Source of the DNA: Alphaproteobacteria bacterium
GTDB lineage: Bacteria > Pseudomonadota > Alphaproteobacteria > Rhodobacterales > Rhodobacteraceae
Direction: 5' to 3'
Assembly: GCA_009908505.1 (NCBI GenBank)
Contig: JAAAPD010000014.1
Coordinates: forward strand, 31,739 to 95,738
DNA: 64,000 nucleotides
Shown here: one piece after another, positions 51,721-62,401 of the stretch
How the letters are laid out: each line of letters starts with the position of its first letter
Numbering within the stretch: position 1 is the first letter of the stretch
Made by a program: the position numbers and the translations under genes
The notes under the pieces: model-generated
Database searches by the model: none
The model's input: the letters and a program-made list of their open reading frames with translations, nothing else
Told to the model about the DNA's origin: nothing

Positions 51721-51959
51721 CAGAACGCCTTGAAGGTCAGCGTTGTCAGGCTGCGCTCGATCCCGTCGATATCCAGAAGGTTCTCGTTGATGAAATGGCC
51801 CACGTCGCTGTCCCCGGGCACATAAAGCTTCATCAGCAGGTCCCACTCGCCCGATGTCGAATACAGCTCGGAGTGGATTTCCTTGAGAGCGATGGCGTCG
51901 GCTACCCTGTAGGTCGTGCCGGGGCGGCAGCGGATCTGGACGAAAACGCATTGGGTCAT
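51720..51959 (-). CDS. Stand-alone Lrp/AsnC ligand-binding (RAM) domain protein
   Basis: The 79-residue protein consists only of the RAM domain of Lrp/AsnC regulators ([13 protein letters not shown], then [14 protein letters not shown], then [11 protein letters not shown]). No DNA-binding helix-turn-helix is present, and the length fits the known small SraM-like RAM proteins. It may sense an amino acid. Its partner could be the overlapping acetyltransferase. Confidence 0.82.
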   Translation of the reverse strand: MTQCVFVQIRCRPGTTYRVADAIALKEIHSELYSTSGEWDLLMKLYVPGDSDVGHFINENLLDIDGIERSLTTLTFKAF

Positions 51960-52124
51960 GGCGGGGATCCTTCAGAGACTTTCGGCACAGGCTTGCACGG
52001 TGAACGGCCGAGGGCAATTGCCTGCGGCAGGCGCGCAACCCTTTCGGAGCGCGCGCCTCATCGGGTGCTTGGCGCGGCGGCCATGGCCCCCTATAAGCCG
52101 CTTGACAGCAACAAGGAATGCCCC

Positions 52125-52712
52125 ATGCGCAAGGCAAGCATCAGCCGCAAGACCGCCGAGACCAAGATCGAGGTCGAAATCGACCTGGACGGCACCGGCC
52201 AGTACGACAACCGGACCGGCGTAGGCTTTTTCGACCATATGCTGGACCAGTTGTCGCGGCACTCGCTGATCGACATGACGGTGCACACCAAGGGCGACCT
52301 GCATATCGACGACCACCACAGTGTCGAGGATACCGGCATCGCGCTGGGCCAGGCGCTGGTGCAGGCCCTGGGCGACAAGACCGGCATCAATCGATACGGC
52401 GAATGCCACCTGGCGATGGACGATGCACAGGTGCGCTGCGCGCTGGACCTCTCGGGCCGGCCGTACCTGGTCTGCAATCTCGACCTGCCCACGCCCAAGA
52501 TCGGCGCGTTCGATACCGAATTGGTGCGCGAATTCTTCCAGGCCTTGGCGACCCATGGCGGGATCACCCTGCATATCGACCGGTTGCACGGGTTCAACAG
52601 CCACCACATCACCGAGGCCGCCTTCAAGGCGGTGGCACGGGCGCTGCGCATGGCGGTGGAAACCGACCCGCGCAAGGCCGATGCCATCCCCTCCACGAAA
52701 GGTGCCCTGTGA
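52125..52712 (+). CDS. hisB: Imidazoleglycerol-phosphate dehydratase
   Basis: The 195-residue monofunctional HisB carries out the sixth step of histidine synthesis. Metal-binding repeats are seen in [14 protein letters not shown] and [17 protein letters not shown], and again in [24 protein letters not shown] precedes ATG 52125. The 165-base gap to the divergent RAM gene holds the promoter region. Confidence 0.95.
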   Translation: MRKASISRKTAETKIEVEIDLDGTGQYDNRTGVGFFDHMLDQLSRHSLIDMTVHTKGDLHIDDHHSVEDTGIALGQALVQALGDKTGINRYGECHLAMDDAQVRCALDLSGRPYLVCNLDLPTPKIGAFDTELVREFFQALATHGGITLHIDRLHGFNSHHITEAAFKAVARALRMAVETDPRKADAIPSTKGAL

Positions 52713-53347
52713 CCACGGCCCTGATCGACTACGACAGCGGCAACCTGCACTCGGCGCAAAAGGCGTTCGAGCGGATGGCGCGCGAGGTGGACGCCGGCGA
52801 GATCGTCGTGACCTCGGACCCCGATATTGTGCGCCGCGCCGACCGGGTCGTCCTGCCCGGCGACGGGGCCTTTCCGCATTGCCGGGATCAACTCTTCGGG
52901 CTGTCGGGCATGGCCGAGGCGGTGATCGAGGCGGTCGAAAAACGCGCCGTGCCCTTCCTGGGGATCTGCGTGGGCATGCAGATGCTGGCAACCGTCGGCC
53001 ATGAATACGAGGAAACCCCGGGCTTCGGCTGGATCCCCGGAGAGATCTGCCGCATCATGCCCGCGAACCCTGCCCTGCCGGTGCCGCATATGGGCTGGAA
53101 TGACCTGGTGGTGGACCGCCCGCACCCGGTGCTGACGGGACTGGATCACGGCGACCACGCCTATTTCGTGCATGGCTGGGCGATGCGAGTAAACGATCCC
53201 GCCCACCTGGTTGCCCATGTGGATTACGGCGGCCCGGTCACCGCAGTGGTGGGCCGCGACACGATCATCGGCACTCAGTTCCACCCCGAAAAAAGCCAGG
53301 CCTCGGGCTTGCGCCTGATCGCGAATTTCCTGTCCTGGCGGCCCTGA
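52709..53347 (+). CDS. hisH: Imidazole glycerol phosphate synthase, glutaminase subunit
   Basis: The 212-residue class I glutamine amidotransferase gives ammonia to HisF. The nucleophile Cys lies in FLGICVGMQ (near 88-96) and the His-Glu pair in QFHPEKSQ (near 191-198). The start is GTG 52709 overlapping the hisB stop. hisA and hisF do not follow; the mrp operon comes next. Confidence 0.95.
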   Translation: MTTALIDYDSGNLHSAQKAFERMAREVDAGEIVVTSDPDIVRRADRVVLPGDGAFPHCRDQLFGLSGMAEAVIEAVEKRAVPFLGICVGMQMLATVGHEYEETPGFGWIPGEICRIMPANPALPVPHMGWNDLVVDRPHPVLTGLDHGDHAYFVHGWAMRVNDPAHLVAHVDYGGPVTAVVGRDTIIGTQFHPEKSQASGLRLIANFLSWRP

Positions 53348-53468
53348 GGGGCCGCGGGGCCGGCTGCGACACCTTATTATGACGTTTTTTGTCGGCTTCC
53401 GTTTGCATCCACAGGCCAATTGCACCATATCTCGGTGAACTGAACAGGGACCGGGGGCGCGACAGCCG

Positions 53469-56330
53469 ATGAGTGATGGAAACGTCTTTCTGATCATCAT
53501 TGCCTTGTTGCCCTTTGCCGGTGCCTTGCTTCCTGGGTTGATGATCCGGGCCGGCCGCACGGCCTGCGCCGGTTTCACCGCCATACCCACGGCCCTGGCG
53601 CTGACCATGCTGATCGTTCTGGCCCCCGACGTGATGCGCGGCGAGGTGATCCAGTACGAGCTGCAATGGCTGCCGCAGCTGGGCCTTTCAGCGTCATTCT
53701 TCCTTGACGGGCTGGGGCTGCTCTTTGCGGGCATGATCCTGGGTGTCGGCCTGCTCATCACCCTCTATGCGCGGTTCTACCTGTCGGGCGAGGATCCGAT
53801 GGGCCAGTTCTATACCTACCTTCTGCTGTTCCAGGGCGCGATGCTGGGCATCGTTCTGTCCGACAATATCCTGCTTTTGTTGATCTTCTGGGAACTGACC
53901 TCGCTGTCCTCCTTCCTGCTCATCGGCTATTGGAAGCACCTGCCCGAGGGCCGACAGGGCGCGCGCATGGCGCTGGCGGTGACCGGCGCGGGCGGGCTGG
54001 CCATGATCGGCGGGATGCTGATCCTGGGCAATATCGTGGGCAGCTACAACCTGACCGACATTTTGACCGCAGGCGACCAGATCAAGGCGCATGAGTGGTA
54101 TATGCCCGCGCTGATCCTGATCCTGCTGGGCGCCTTCACCAAGTCTGCCCAGTTCCCGTTCCATTTCTGGTTGCCGCACGCCATGGCCGCCCCCACCCCG
54201 GTTTCGGCTTACCTGCATTCGGCCACCATGGTGAAGGCGGGCGTGTTCCTGATGGCGCGGATGTGGCCGGCGCTGGCCGGCACCGAGGCCTGGTTTTACA
54301 TCGTCGCCAGCGTCGGCCTGATCACCATGGTCGTCGGCGCGGTGATCGCCCTGTTCAAGGATGACCTAAAGGCGCTGCTGGCCTTTTCGACGGTGTCACA
54401 CCTCGGCCTGCTGACCATGCTTCTGGGCTTCGGCACTGACAAGGCCGCCATCGCCGCCGTCTTCCACATCATCAACCATCTGACCTTCAAGGCCGCGCTG
54501 TTCATGACCGCCGGGATCATCGACCACGAGGCGCATACCCGCGACATCAAGCGGTTGGGCGGGCTGTCGGCGCTGATGCCCATTACCGCCGTGATCGGGA
54601 CGATCGCGGCCTTGTCCATGGCGGGTATTCCGCTTTTCAACGGCTTCATTTCCAAGGAAAAGATGCTGGAAGAGGCCGCCCATACCGTCTGGTGGGATAA
54701 TCCCTGGATCATCGGTGCGCTTGCCACGCTGGGCGCCCTTTTTTCGGTGGCCTACTCGCTGCGCTTCATCTTTCACGTCTTCGGCGGGCCGGTGCGCGAC
54801 TACTACCCGGCCAAGCCCCATGATCCGCCCTTCGGCATGTGGGCCGCACCGGCGCTGCTCTGTGTGCCGGTGGTGATCATCGGCGTAATGCCCCACCTGG
54901 CCGAGCCGCTGGTCAACATCGCCGCCGGTGCCGTGACCGGCGTCGAGCAGAACGCCAAGCTGAAACTGTGGCACGGGCTGACCCCGGCGCTCTACATGTC
55001 GATCATCGCCGTGATCGGCGGCGCGGTTCTGCTGTGGCTGCACAAGCCCCTCGACCGGGCCTGGATCGCTGCGCCGCGCCCGGAGGCCAAGACCATCTTC
55101 GACACGGTGATCGCCGCCATTGTCGCACTGACTCGCCGACTGACCGACCTTCTGTTCACGGGCGAGATCAGCCGCTACCTGGCCATCTTCGTTGTCGCTT
55201 CGGTAGCCCTTGGCGCGGTGGCCTGGTCCGGGGCCGGACTGGCGGCGCCGGACCGCGCGCCGCTGCCGGTGGACCCGGTGGTCTGGGTGGGCTGGGTGCT
55301 TCTGATCGTGGCCACGGGTGCGGTTGTTGTCATGCACCGCCACCGTTTCCGTGCGCTGGTCCTGATCGGGATCATCGGCTTGATGATCTCCTCGGGATTC
55401 GTGTTCCTGTCGGCCCCCGACCTGGCCCTGACGCAGATTTCCGTCGAGACGGTGACGATCCTTCTGTTGCTGATCGCGCTGCACTTCCTGCCCAAGGAAA
55501 CCCCCGTCGAAAGCAGTGCTGTCCGGCGCCTGCGCGACGGCGTGATCGCGCTGGTGGCCGGTGGCGGCGTGGCCGCCGTGGCCTATGCCTTCCTGCAACG
55601 CAACGTCGAGACGATCTCGGACTACCACCTTGCCAATTCCTACGAGGGCGGCGGCGGCACGAACGTCGTCAACGTGATCCTGGTGGATTTCCGCGGCTAC
55701 GACACCTATGGCGAAATCATCGTGCTGGGTATTGCCGGCCTGATCATCTTTGCCGTGATGGAGGCCCTTCTGGACGGACCGGCCGGGCGGCGGCTGCGCC
55801 AGATGGAATTGTCGCAGGACCGGTCGCGCGACCGGCACCCGTTGATGATGGTCGTCGCAACCCGCGTGATGATGCCCATCGCGCTGATGGTCGGCATCTA
55901 TATCTTCCTGCGCGGTCACAACCAACCCGGCGGCGGCTTCGTGGCCGGCCTTGTCGTGTCCATCGCGCTTTTGATGCAGTACATGGCCTCGGGCTTCGCA
56001 TGGACCCAGAACCGACAGCGGATCGAGTATCACACGCTGATCGGCTGGGGCGTCATCATCGCCGGGTTGACCGGCGCGGGCGCCTGGCTGGCCGGCAAGC
56101 CGTTCCTGACCAGCGCCTTCGGCTACGTCCATTGGCCGCCGATCGAGGAATTCGAGCTGGCCACGGCAATGCTGTTCGACCTCGGCGTGTTCCTGGCCGT
56201 TCTGGGCGCGGTGATGCTGATGCTCTACAGCCTGTCGCGGCTGGCCCGCCATGCCGGCGAGACAGTGAATGTCGAACCCATGGATTATGATCCGGTGGTC
56301 CGCGAAGACAAACGCGAAGGGGAGGCCTGA
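53469..56330 (+). CDS. mrpA: Mrp-type Na+/H+ antiporter, fused subunits A and B
   Basis: The 953-residue membrane protein has a complex-I NuoL-like region with KSAQFPFHFWLPHAMAAPTPVSAYLHSATMVKAG near residue 220. A DUF4040-type segment follows at about 590-680. A C-terminal MrpB domain (TRVMMPIALMVGIYIFLRGHNQPGGGFVAGL, about 795-930) completes it. The fused MrpAB form is common in proteobacteria. The complex exports Na+ in exchange for protons. The 121-base gap after hisH shows no gene. Confidence 0.95.
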   Translation: MSDGNVFLIIIALLPFAGALLPGLMIRAGRTACAGFTAIPTALALTMLIVLAPDVMRGEVIQYELQWLPQLGLSASFFLDGLGLLFAGMILGVGLLITLYARFYLSGEDPMGQFYTYLLLFQGAMLGIVLSDNILLLLIFWELTSLSSFLLIGYWKHLPEGRQGARMALAVTGAGGLAMIGGMLILGNIVGSYNLTDILTAGDQIKAHEWYMPALILILLGAFTKSAQFPFHFWLPHAMAAPTPVSAYLHSATMVKAGVFLMARMWPALAGTEAWFYIVASVGLITMVVGAVIALFKDDLKALLAFSTVSHLGLLTMLLGFGTDKAAIAAVFHIINHLTFKAALFMTAGIIDHEAHTRDIKRLGGLSALMPITAVIGTIAALSMAGIPLFNGFISKEKMLEEAAHTVWWDNPWIIGALATLGALFSVAYSLRFIFHVFGGPVRDYYPAKPHDPPFGMWAAPALLCVPVVIIGVMPHLAEPLVNIAAGAVTGVEQNAKLKLWHGLTPALYMSIIAVIGGAVLLWLHKPLDRAWIAAPRPEAKTIFDTVIAAIVALTRRLTDLLFTGEISRYLAIFVVASVALGAVAWSGAGLAAPDRAPLPVDPVVWVGWVLLIVATGAVVVMHRHRFRALVLIGIIGLMISSGFVFLSAPDLALTQISVETVTILLLLIALHFLPKETPVESSAVRRLRDGVIALVAGGGVAAVAYAFLQRNVETISDYHLANSYEGGGGTNVVNVILVDFRGYDTYGEIIVLGIAGLIIFAVMEALLDGPAGRRLRQMELSQDRSRDRHPLMMVVATRVMMPIALMVGIYIFLRGHNQPGGGFVAGLVVSIALLMQYMASGFAWTQNRQRIEYHTLIGWGVIIAGLTGAGAWLAGKPFLTSAFGYVHWPPIEEFELATAMLFDLGVFLAVLGAVMLMLYSLSRLARHAGETVNVEPMDYDPVVREDKREGEA

Positions 56331-56331
56331 C

Positions 56332-56706
56332 ATGGAGATGATCGTCGCCAGCGCCGTGGGCGTCCTGACCGCCGGGGGGGTCTACCTGGTGCTGCGCCTG
56401 CGCGCCTTCCCGGTGATCCTGGGCCTTGCCATGCTGTCCTACGCGGTGAACGTTTTTTTGTTCGCGGCGGGCAAGCTGACCACGAACCTGCCCCCGATCC
56501 TGTCGAAATACGGTGAGGCCACCTATACCGACCCGCTGCCGCAGGCCCTGGTTCTGACAGCGATCGTGATTTCCTTCGGGATGACCGCGGTTCTGGTCAT
56601 GGTGGCGCTGGCCTCGTTCCTCGAATCGGACAGCGACCGCATCAACCTGGGCCGGTCGGAGAATGCCGGCCTGCCGGTCGAGCCCGGCCAGGAGGAGGCG
56701 CAATGA
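56332..56706 (+). CDS. mrpC: Mrp antiporter subunit C
   Basis: The 124-residue NuoK-like protein has three membrane helices and the ending DPLPQALVLTAIVISFGMTA with a conserved acid. ATG 56332 follows mrpA by one base; GGGGAGG is the ribosome site. It overlaps mrpD by ATGA. Confidence 0.94.
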   Translation: MEMIVASAVGVLTAGGVYLVLRLRAFPVILGLAMLSYAVNVFLFAAGKLTTNLPPILSKYGEATYTDPLPQALVLTAIVISFGMTAVLVMVALASFLESDSDRINLGRSENAGLPVEPGQEEAQ

Positions 56707-58235
56707 ACCACTGGATCATCGCGCCGGTCATCCTGCCGGCCCTTCTGGCCCCGATCATCGGTTTCGTCATGCGCTACGACATCCGTCTGGCGCGCATTGC
56801 ATCGCTGGCCGGCGGTGTGGCCTTGCTGGCCATCGCACTGGGTCTCGTGGTGCAGGCGGCGGGCGGCGAGACGCAGGTCTACCAGCTGGGCGACTGGCCC
56901 GCCCCCTTCGGCATCGTGCTGGTGCTGGACCGGCTCTCGGCCCTGATGGTGCTGTTGACGACCGTGCTGGGGTTGATCGTGCTGGCCCATGCCACGGCGA
57001 CAGGCTGGGACGACCGGGGGCGCCACTTCCACGCCCTGTTCCAGTTCCAGCTGATGGGCATTTCCGGCGCCTTCCTGACAGGTGACGTGTTCAACCTGTT
57101 CGTCTTCTTCGAAATCCTGCTGATCGCGTCTTACGGCCTTATGATCCATGGCGGCGGGCGTGACCGGATGCGCGCGGGCCTGCAATACGTCGTCATCAAT
57201 CTTGCGGGCTCGACCCTGTTCCTGTTCGCGCTGGGGGTGCTTTACGCCAGCACCGGCACGCTCAACATCGCGGACCTGGCGCAACGGCTGCAGGAGATAC
57301 CGCTGGAAGAGGCCGCGCTGGTGCGGGTCGCCATGATGCTGCTGCTGGTGGTCTTTGCTGTGAAGGCTGCGCTTTTCCCGGTGCAATTCTGGCTGCCCGG
57401 TGCCTATTCCAACGCCCCCGCGCCCGTCGCGGCGCTGTTCGCGATCATGACCAAGGTGGGCGCCTATTCGATCATCCGAATTCACACGACCGTCTTCGGC
57501 CCCGGCATCGAGGCGACCGAAGGCCTGGCATTCGACTGGCTGTTCCCCGCGGCGCTGATCACCGTCGTCATCGGCGCGGCCGGGGTGCTGGGCGCGCGGC
57601 GCCTGGTGCCGCTCATCGCCTTCGCGGTGCTGGGGTCCATGGGCACACTGATGCTGGCGGTGTCGGTCTTCGCCCCCGCCGCCATGACCGCCGGGCTCTA
57701 CTACCTGGTGCATTCCACCTTCGCCGCCGCGGCGCTGTTTCTCGTGGCTGACCTGGTCATGGCCCAGCGCGGCCACGACGCCCTGTCCGCTCGGGCGGCG
57801 ATCGCCCAGAACGGCCTGATGGCGGCTCTGTTCTTCGGGGCCGCGATCGCCATGGCGGGGATGCCGCCGCTGTCGGGCTTCCTTGGCAAACTGCTGGTCA
57901 TGGACGCCTTGCGCGCGCCGGACGTGATCGGCTGGGCCTGGGCGGCGATCCTCGTCGGCTCGCTCGTAACCATTGTCGGTTTCGCGCGGGCGGGCAGTGT
58001 CCTATTCTGGAAATCGACCGCCATCTCCCCGGGGCCCGAAGACGGCCCGACCCCGCAAGAGGCGCGCATCTGCACCCCCGCGCAACTGGCCCCGGCTCTG
58101 ATCACGCTGGGCCTGCTGGGGACACTGGCAATCTTCGCCGGCCCGCTTGCGGGCTACCTGGAGTCGACCACCGGCCAGCTTTTCGACCGGGCAGGCTATG
58201 TCGCCGCCGTGCTCGGCGCGAACGGAGGGGTCTGA
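56703..58235 (+). CDS. mrpD: Mrp antiporter subunit D
   Basis: The 510-residue NuoM/N-like proton channel subunit has about 14 helices. Conserved elements are VFNLFVFFEILLIASYGL and VKAALFPVQFWLPGAYSNAPAPVAALFAIMTKVG, the latter with the functional Lys and Glu positions of the family. Confidence 0.95.
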   Translation: MNHWIIAPVILPALLAPIIGFVMRYDIRLARIASLAGGVALLAIALGLVVQAAGGETQVYQLGDWPAPFGIVLVLDRLSALMVLLTTVLGLIVLAHATATGWDDRGRHFHALFQFQLMGISGAFLTGDVFNLFVFFEILLIASYGLMIHGGGRDRMRAGLQYVVINLAGSTLFLFALGVLYASTGTLNIADLAQRLQEIPLEEAALVRVAMMLLLVVFAVKAALFPVQFWLPGAYSNAPAPVAALFAIMTKVGAYSIIRIHTTVFGPGIEATEGLAFDWLFPAALITVVIGAAGVLGARRLVPLIAFAVLGSMGTLMLAVSVFAPAAMTAGLYYLVHSTFAAAALFLVADLVMAQRGHDALSARAAIAQNGLMAALFFGAAIAMAGMPPLSGFLGKLLVMDALRAPDVIGWAWAAILVGSLVTIVGFARAGSVLFWKSTAISPGPEDGPTPQEARICTPAQLAPALITLGLLGTLAIFAGPLAGYLESTTGQLFDRAGYVAAVLGANGGV

Positions 58236-58238
58236 TCC

Positions 58239-58730
58239 ATGCTGGCACGTCTTTTCCCGCACCCGCTGCTCAGCCTGATGATGGTCCTTGTCTGGCTGGG
58301 CCTGGTCAACAAGGTGACGCTGGGCAACCTGATCCTGGGCTGCGCCTTCGGCCTGATCGTACCGCTGCTGACCGCGCCCTACTGGCCCGACAGGGCCAAG
58401 GTGGGTCGCCCCCTCAAGGTGGTGGAATACGTCCTGATCGTGCTGTGGGATATCGTCGTGGCCAATGTGCAGGTGGCCATCATCATCCTGTTCAAGCCCA
58501 ATGCGAAGATCACCTCGCGCTGGGTCACGGTCCCGCTGAAGCTGACCTCGGCCGAGGCAATCACCGTGTTGGCCGGCACCATAACGATGACCCCGGGCAC
58601 CGTTTCGGCCACCTTGTCGGCCGATGCCGGCGCCATCCTCGTGCATTGCCTGCACACCGATGACCCGGACGCCGTACGCGACCAGATCAAGGCGCGTTAC
58701 GAGCGCCGCCTGATGGAGATTTTCCAATGA
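58239..58730 (+). CDS. mrpE: Mrp antiporter subunit E
   Basis: The 163-residue protein has two N-terminal membrane helices and a soluble part with the MrpE block EAITVLAGTITMTPGTVSATLSADAGAILVHCL. It overlaps mrpF by ATGA. Confidence 0.93.
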   Translation: MLARLFPHPLLSLMMVLVWLGLVNKVTLGNLILGCAFGLIVPLLTAPYWPDRAKVGRPLKVVEYVLIVLWDIVVANVQVAIIILFKPNAKITSRWVTVPLKLTSAEAITVLAGTITMTPGTVSATLSADAGAILVHCLHTDDPDAVRDQIKARYERRLMEIFQ

Positions 58731-58996
58731 TGACTGCCGCGCTGCTCTTCGCCTTCGGCTGTTTCGGCCTTGGACTTCTGTTCAACCTCTGGCGCATCAC
58801 CACGGGGCCGGATGCCGCTGACCGCATCCTGGCGCTGGACACGATGGTCATCAATGTCATCGCCATGCTGATCCTGTACGGAATCTACCGCAGCACGGCC
58901 ATGTACTACGAAGCGGCGATGCTGGTCGCCATGGTCGGGTTCGTGTCAACCGTCGCCTATTGCCGCTTCGTGCTGCGCGGCGACATCATCGAATGA
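58727..58996 (+). CDS. mrpF: Mrp antiporter subunit F
   Basis: The 89-residue protein has three membrane helices and the conserved GPDAADRILALDTM loop. Two ATGs are adjacent; the first overlaps the mrpE stop. Confidence 0.93.
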   Translation: MMTAALLFAFGCFGLGLLFNLWRITTGPDAADRILALDTMVINVIAMLILYGIYRSTAMYYEAAMLVAMVGFVSTVAYCRFVLRGDIIE

Positions 58997-59003
58997 GGCG
59001 GCC

Positions 59004-59399
59004 ATGTCCCTGATCACCGAGATTACCATCAGCTTCTTCCTCGTCGTCGCCGGGATTTTCGGCCTTGTCGGGTCCTTCGGCCTGCTGAAGCTGCCCGACA
59101 GCATGCAGCGCCTGCACGCGCCGACCAAGGCCACGACCCTCGGCGTCGGCGGCGTGTTGATCGCATCGATGCTCTATTTCCTGCTGGTCAAGGGCACGCT
59201 GTCCTTTCACGAGCTGCTGATCACGCTGTTCCTGTTCCTGACCGCACCGATCACCGCGAATTTCATCGCCAAGACGTTCATAACACGCAATGTCCGCGAT
59301 CATGACCTGCCCGAGACCGGCGGCAATTACGGCTGGGCCCCCTATGACGACCCGCCGCCGCAAGAGGTGGACCTCCCCGACGACAGGACCGGGCAATAA
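59004..59399 (+). CDS. mrpG: Mrp antiporter subunit G
   Basis: The 131-residue protein has three membrane helices and the MrpG pattern FGLLKLPDSMQRLHAPTKATTLGVGG. It has a charged C-terminal tail and closes the mrp operon ahead of the terminator at 59404. Confidence 0.93.
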   Translation: MSLITEITISFFLVVAGIFGLVGSFGLLKLPDSMQRLHAPTKATTLGVGGVLIASMLYFLLVKGTLSFHELLITLFLFLTAPITANFIAKTFITRNVRDHDLPETGGNYGWAPYDDPPPQEVDLPDDRTGQ

Positions 59400-59403
59400 T
59401 CGA

Positions 59404-59433
59404 AAAGCCCGCGACGCTAGGGACGCGGGCTTT
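59404..59433. terminator. Bidirectional terminator between mrpG and gcvP
   Basis: AAAGCCCGCG and CGCGGGCTTT form a perfect 10-bp stem around a 10-base loop. The T-run on either strand is supplied by the arms, so it can end both the mrp operon and the convergent gcv operon. Confidence 0.85.
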
Positions 59434-59461
59434 CGCTTTCACCGGGCTTCAGACCGTCGGC

Positions 59462-62311
59462 CTACTCGGCGGCGTCCATGTACTCCTCCAGCGGCGGGCA
59501 GGTGCAGACCAGGTGGCGGTCGCCATAGACATTGTCCACCCGCCCCACCGGCGCCCAGTACTTGTCCACCTTGAAGCTGCCGGCGGGGAAGCACGCCTCT
59601 TGCCGGGTATAGGGGCGGTCCCAGTCGTCCTTGACCATGTCCTGCATGGTATGCGGCGCGTGTTTCAGCGGGTTGTTGTCCTGCGGCCAATCCCCCTTTT
59701 CGACCTTGGCGATTTCGTCCCGGATCCCCAGCATCGCGTCGCAAAACCGGTCCAGTTCGGCCTTGGTCTCGCTCTCGGTGGGTTCCACCATCAGCGTGCC
59801 CGCCACGGGCCAGCTCATGGTGGGCGCGTGAAACCCGCAATCCATCAGCCGCTTGGCGATGTCATCCACGGTCACGCCCGCCTCGGCAAAGGGCCGCGTG
59901 TCGAGGATGCATTCATGGGCGACGTGCCCGTTGTCACCGGAAAACAGGACAGCATAGGCCCCTTCCAGGCGCTTGGCGATGTAGTTGGCGTTCAGGATCG
60001 CCACCTTCGTCGCCTGGGTCAGGCCGGCGCCCCCCATCATCAGGATATAGGCCCAGGAAATCGGCAGGATCGAGGGCGAACCATAGGGCGCAGCCGACAC
60101 CGGCCCTTCCGCACCGCCCGTCGTCGGATGTCCCGGCAGGTGCGGCGCGAGGTGCGCCTTGACCCCGATCGGTCCCATGCCCGGCCCGCCGCCACCATGC
60201 GGGATGCAGAAGGTCTTGTGCAGGTTCAGGTGGCTGACATCGCTGCCGATCTCGCCCGGTTTGGACAGCCCCACCATGGCGTTCAGGTTGGCCCCGTCCA
60301 GGTAGACCTGCCCGCCGAATTCATGGGTGATCTCGCACACTTCCCGCACCGTGTCTTCGAACACGCCATGGGTGCTGGGATAGGTGATCATGCAGGCGGC
60401 CAGGGTGTCACCCGCCGCCTCGGCCTTGGCGCGGAAATCGTCCAGGTCGATATCGCCGCGATCGGTGCATTTGACCACGACCACGTCCATCCCGCACATA
60501 TGCGCGCTTGCCGGGTTGGTGCCATGGGCGTTGACCGGGATCAGGCAGGTCTTGCGGCCCTTGTCGCCATTGGCCCGGTGATAGGCCATAATCGTGAGCA
60601 GCCCGGCATACTCGCCCTGCGCACCCGAATTGGGCTGCATCGACATGGCGTCATAGCCGGTGATCGTGCAGAGCTTGTCGCACAGATCGTCGATCAGCTC
60701 GCGATAGCCCTGCCATTGATCGGCGGGGGCGAAGGGATGGATCAGGCTGAATTCGCGCCAGCTGACCGGCATCATCTCGGCCGCCGAATTCAGCTTCATC
60801 GTGCAGGATCCCAGCGGGATCATTGCCCGGTCCAGCGCCAGGTCGCGGTCCGACAGGCGGCGCATGTAGCGCATCATCTCGGTCTCAGCCCGGTTCATGT
60901 GGAAGACCGGGTGATCCATGTAGCCGGACCGGCGATGAAGGGCCTCCGGGACCCGGTATTCCGGCGTCAGGTCGTCATCCTTGCGTTCGATCCCGAAGGC
61001 CCGCCAAACCCTTTCTATCACCGGGCGACGGGTCGCCTCGTCCAGCGAGATGCCCACCTTGGTCGTCCCCACCGGGCGCAGGTTGATCCCCTCGTCGACG
61101 GCGGATTTCAGCACCGCCTGTTGCAGCGGGCCGACCTCGACCGTGATCGTGTCGAAGAACGCCTTGGGCCGCACGTCGAACCCGGCCTCTTCCAGCCCCT
61201 TCGCCAGCCGCACGGTCTTGCGGTGAATGCGTTGGGCGATGGCCTTTAGCCCATCGGGCCCATGGAACACGCCGTAGAAACTGGCCATCACGGCCAGCAG
61301 CGCCTGCGCGGTGCAGACATTCGACGTCGCCTTCTCGCGGCGGATATGCTGTTCGCGCGTTTGAAGGGACAGCCTGTAGGCCTTGGTGCCGTGGCTGTCG
61401 ACGCTGACGCCCACGATCCGGCCGGGCATGTTGCGCTTGTAGGCCTCCTTGCAGGCGAAATAGGCGGCATGCGGTCCGCCAAGGCCCATGGGTACGCCAA
61501 AGCGCTGGGTGTTGCCCACGGCGATATCCGCCCCCATCGCGCCGGGTTCCTTCACAAGCGTCAGCGCCATCAGGTCCGCGGCCACGATCCCGATCGCCTT
61601 GGCGCCGTGCAGCGCCTTGATCTCGGGGGTGAAATCACGCAACTCGCCAAAGGTGCCCGGATACTGGAAGATGCCGGCGAAAACCGCCTCGGGGTCCAGG
61701 GCATCGGGGCTGCCGACGATCACCTCGATCCCCAGCGGCGCGGCACGGTTCTGCATCACCGCGATGCTTTGCGGATGACAGTTTTCGTCCACGAAGAACC
61801 CGGTCGCCTTGGATTTTGCCACGCGCTGCGCCATGACCATCGCCTCGGCACAGGCCGTGGCCTCGTCCAGAAGCGAGGCATTTGCAATCTCAAGGCCCGT
61901 CAGGTCGGCCACCATTGTCTGGAAGTTCAGCAGCGCCTCGAGCCGGCCCTGGCTGATCTCGGGCTGATATGGCGTATAGGCGGTGTACCAGGCGGGGTTT
62001 TCCAGCACGTTGCGCTGGATCACGGGCGGCGTGACGGTGCCGTGATAGCCCTGCCCGATCAGGCTGGTCAGCACCTTGTTCTTGGCCGCGACCTGGCGCA
62101 TGTGATTGAGCAGCTTGCGCTCGGACATCGGTTTACCGAAATCCAGCGGCTCGGCCTGCCGGATCGCCTGCGGCACGGTCTCGTCGATCAGTTGTTCGAG
62201 GGTCTCGACACCGATCACCTTGAACATCTCGTCCATTTCCGAAGGCGACGGGCCGATATGGCGACGGTTGGCGAAATCATAGGGAAGATAGTCGGTCGGA
62301 GTGAAAGGCAT
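59462..62311 (-). CDS. gcvP: Glycine dehydrogenase (decarboxylating), P protein
   Basis: The 949-residue PLP enzyme decarboxylates glycine in the glycine cleavage system. The PLP lysine lies in [22 protein letters not shown], near residue 695. This is the long single-chain form. ATG 62311 starts [21 protein letters not shown]. The frame is open to 62386 but that part is not conserved. The 90-base gap after gcvH holds a GGTATTTTTGCC-type motif. Confidence 0.96.
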   Translation of the reverse strand: MPFTPTDYLPYDFANRRHIGPSPSEMDEMFKVIGVETLEQLIDETVPQAIRQAEPLDFGKPMSERKLLNHMRQVAAKNKVLTSLIGQGYHGTVTPPVIQRNVLENPAWYTAYTPYQPEISQGRLEALLNFQTMVADLTGLEIANASLLDEATACAEAMVMAQRVAKSKATGFFVDENCHPQSIAVMQNRAAPLGIEVIVGSPDALDPEAVFAGIFQYPGTFGELRDFTPEIKALHGAKAIGIVAADLMALTLVKEPGAMGADIAVGNTQRFGVPMGLGGPHAAYFACKEAYKRNMPGRIVGVSVDSHGTKAYRLSLQTREQHIRREKATSNVCTAQALLAVMASFYGVFHGPDGLKAIAQRIHRKTVRLAKGLEEAGFDVRPKAFFDTITVEVGPLQQAVLKSAVDEGINLRPVGTTKVGISLDEATRRPVIERVWRAFGIERKDDDLTPEYRVPEALHRRSGYMDHPVFHMNRAETEMMRYMRRLSDRDLALDRAMIPLGSCTMKLNSAAEMMPVSWREFSLIHPFAPADQWQGYRELIDDLCDKLCTITGYDAMSMQPNSGAQGEYAGLLTIMAYHRANGDKGRKTCLIPVNAHGTNPASAHMCGMDVVVVKCTDRGDIDLDDFRAKAEAAGDTLAACMITYPSTHGVFEDTVREVCEITHEFGGQVYLDGANLNAMVGLSKPGEIGSDVSHLNLHKTFCIPHGGGGPGMGPIGVKAHLAPHLPGHPTTGGAEGPVSAAPYGSPSILPISWAYILMMGGAGLTQATKVAILNANYIAKRLEGAYAVLFSGDNGHVAHECILDTRPFAEAGVTVDDIAKRLMDCGFHAPTMSWPVAGTLMVEPTESETKAELDRFCDAMLGIRDEIAKVEKGDWPQDNNPLKHAPHTMQDMVKDDWDRPYTRQEACFPAGSFKVDKYWAPVGRVDNVYGDRHLVCTCPPLEEYMDAAE

Positions 62312-62320
62312 GCCGCACCT

Positions 62321-62352
62321 GTTTCTTTGGGGCAAAAATACCGCGGGGGAGT
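62321..62352 (-). repeat. GGTATTTTTGCC-type intergenic motif upstream of gcvP
   Basis: On the minus strand a run of Cs leads to CGCGGTATTTTTGCCCCAAA. A similar string (CCGGTATTTTGCTTGGCC, minus orientation) lies in the bchH-bchL gap at 17461-17495. They may be two members of a dispersed family often seen near gene ends in Rhodobacterales. Confidence 0.4.
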
Positions 62353-62401
62353 CCGCGCAGCGCTCGGGCGGGGGCAACGCCCCCATTTGCGCCGGTCGCG
62401 C

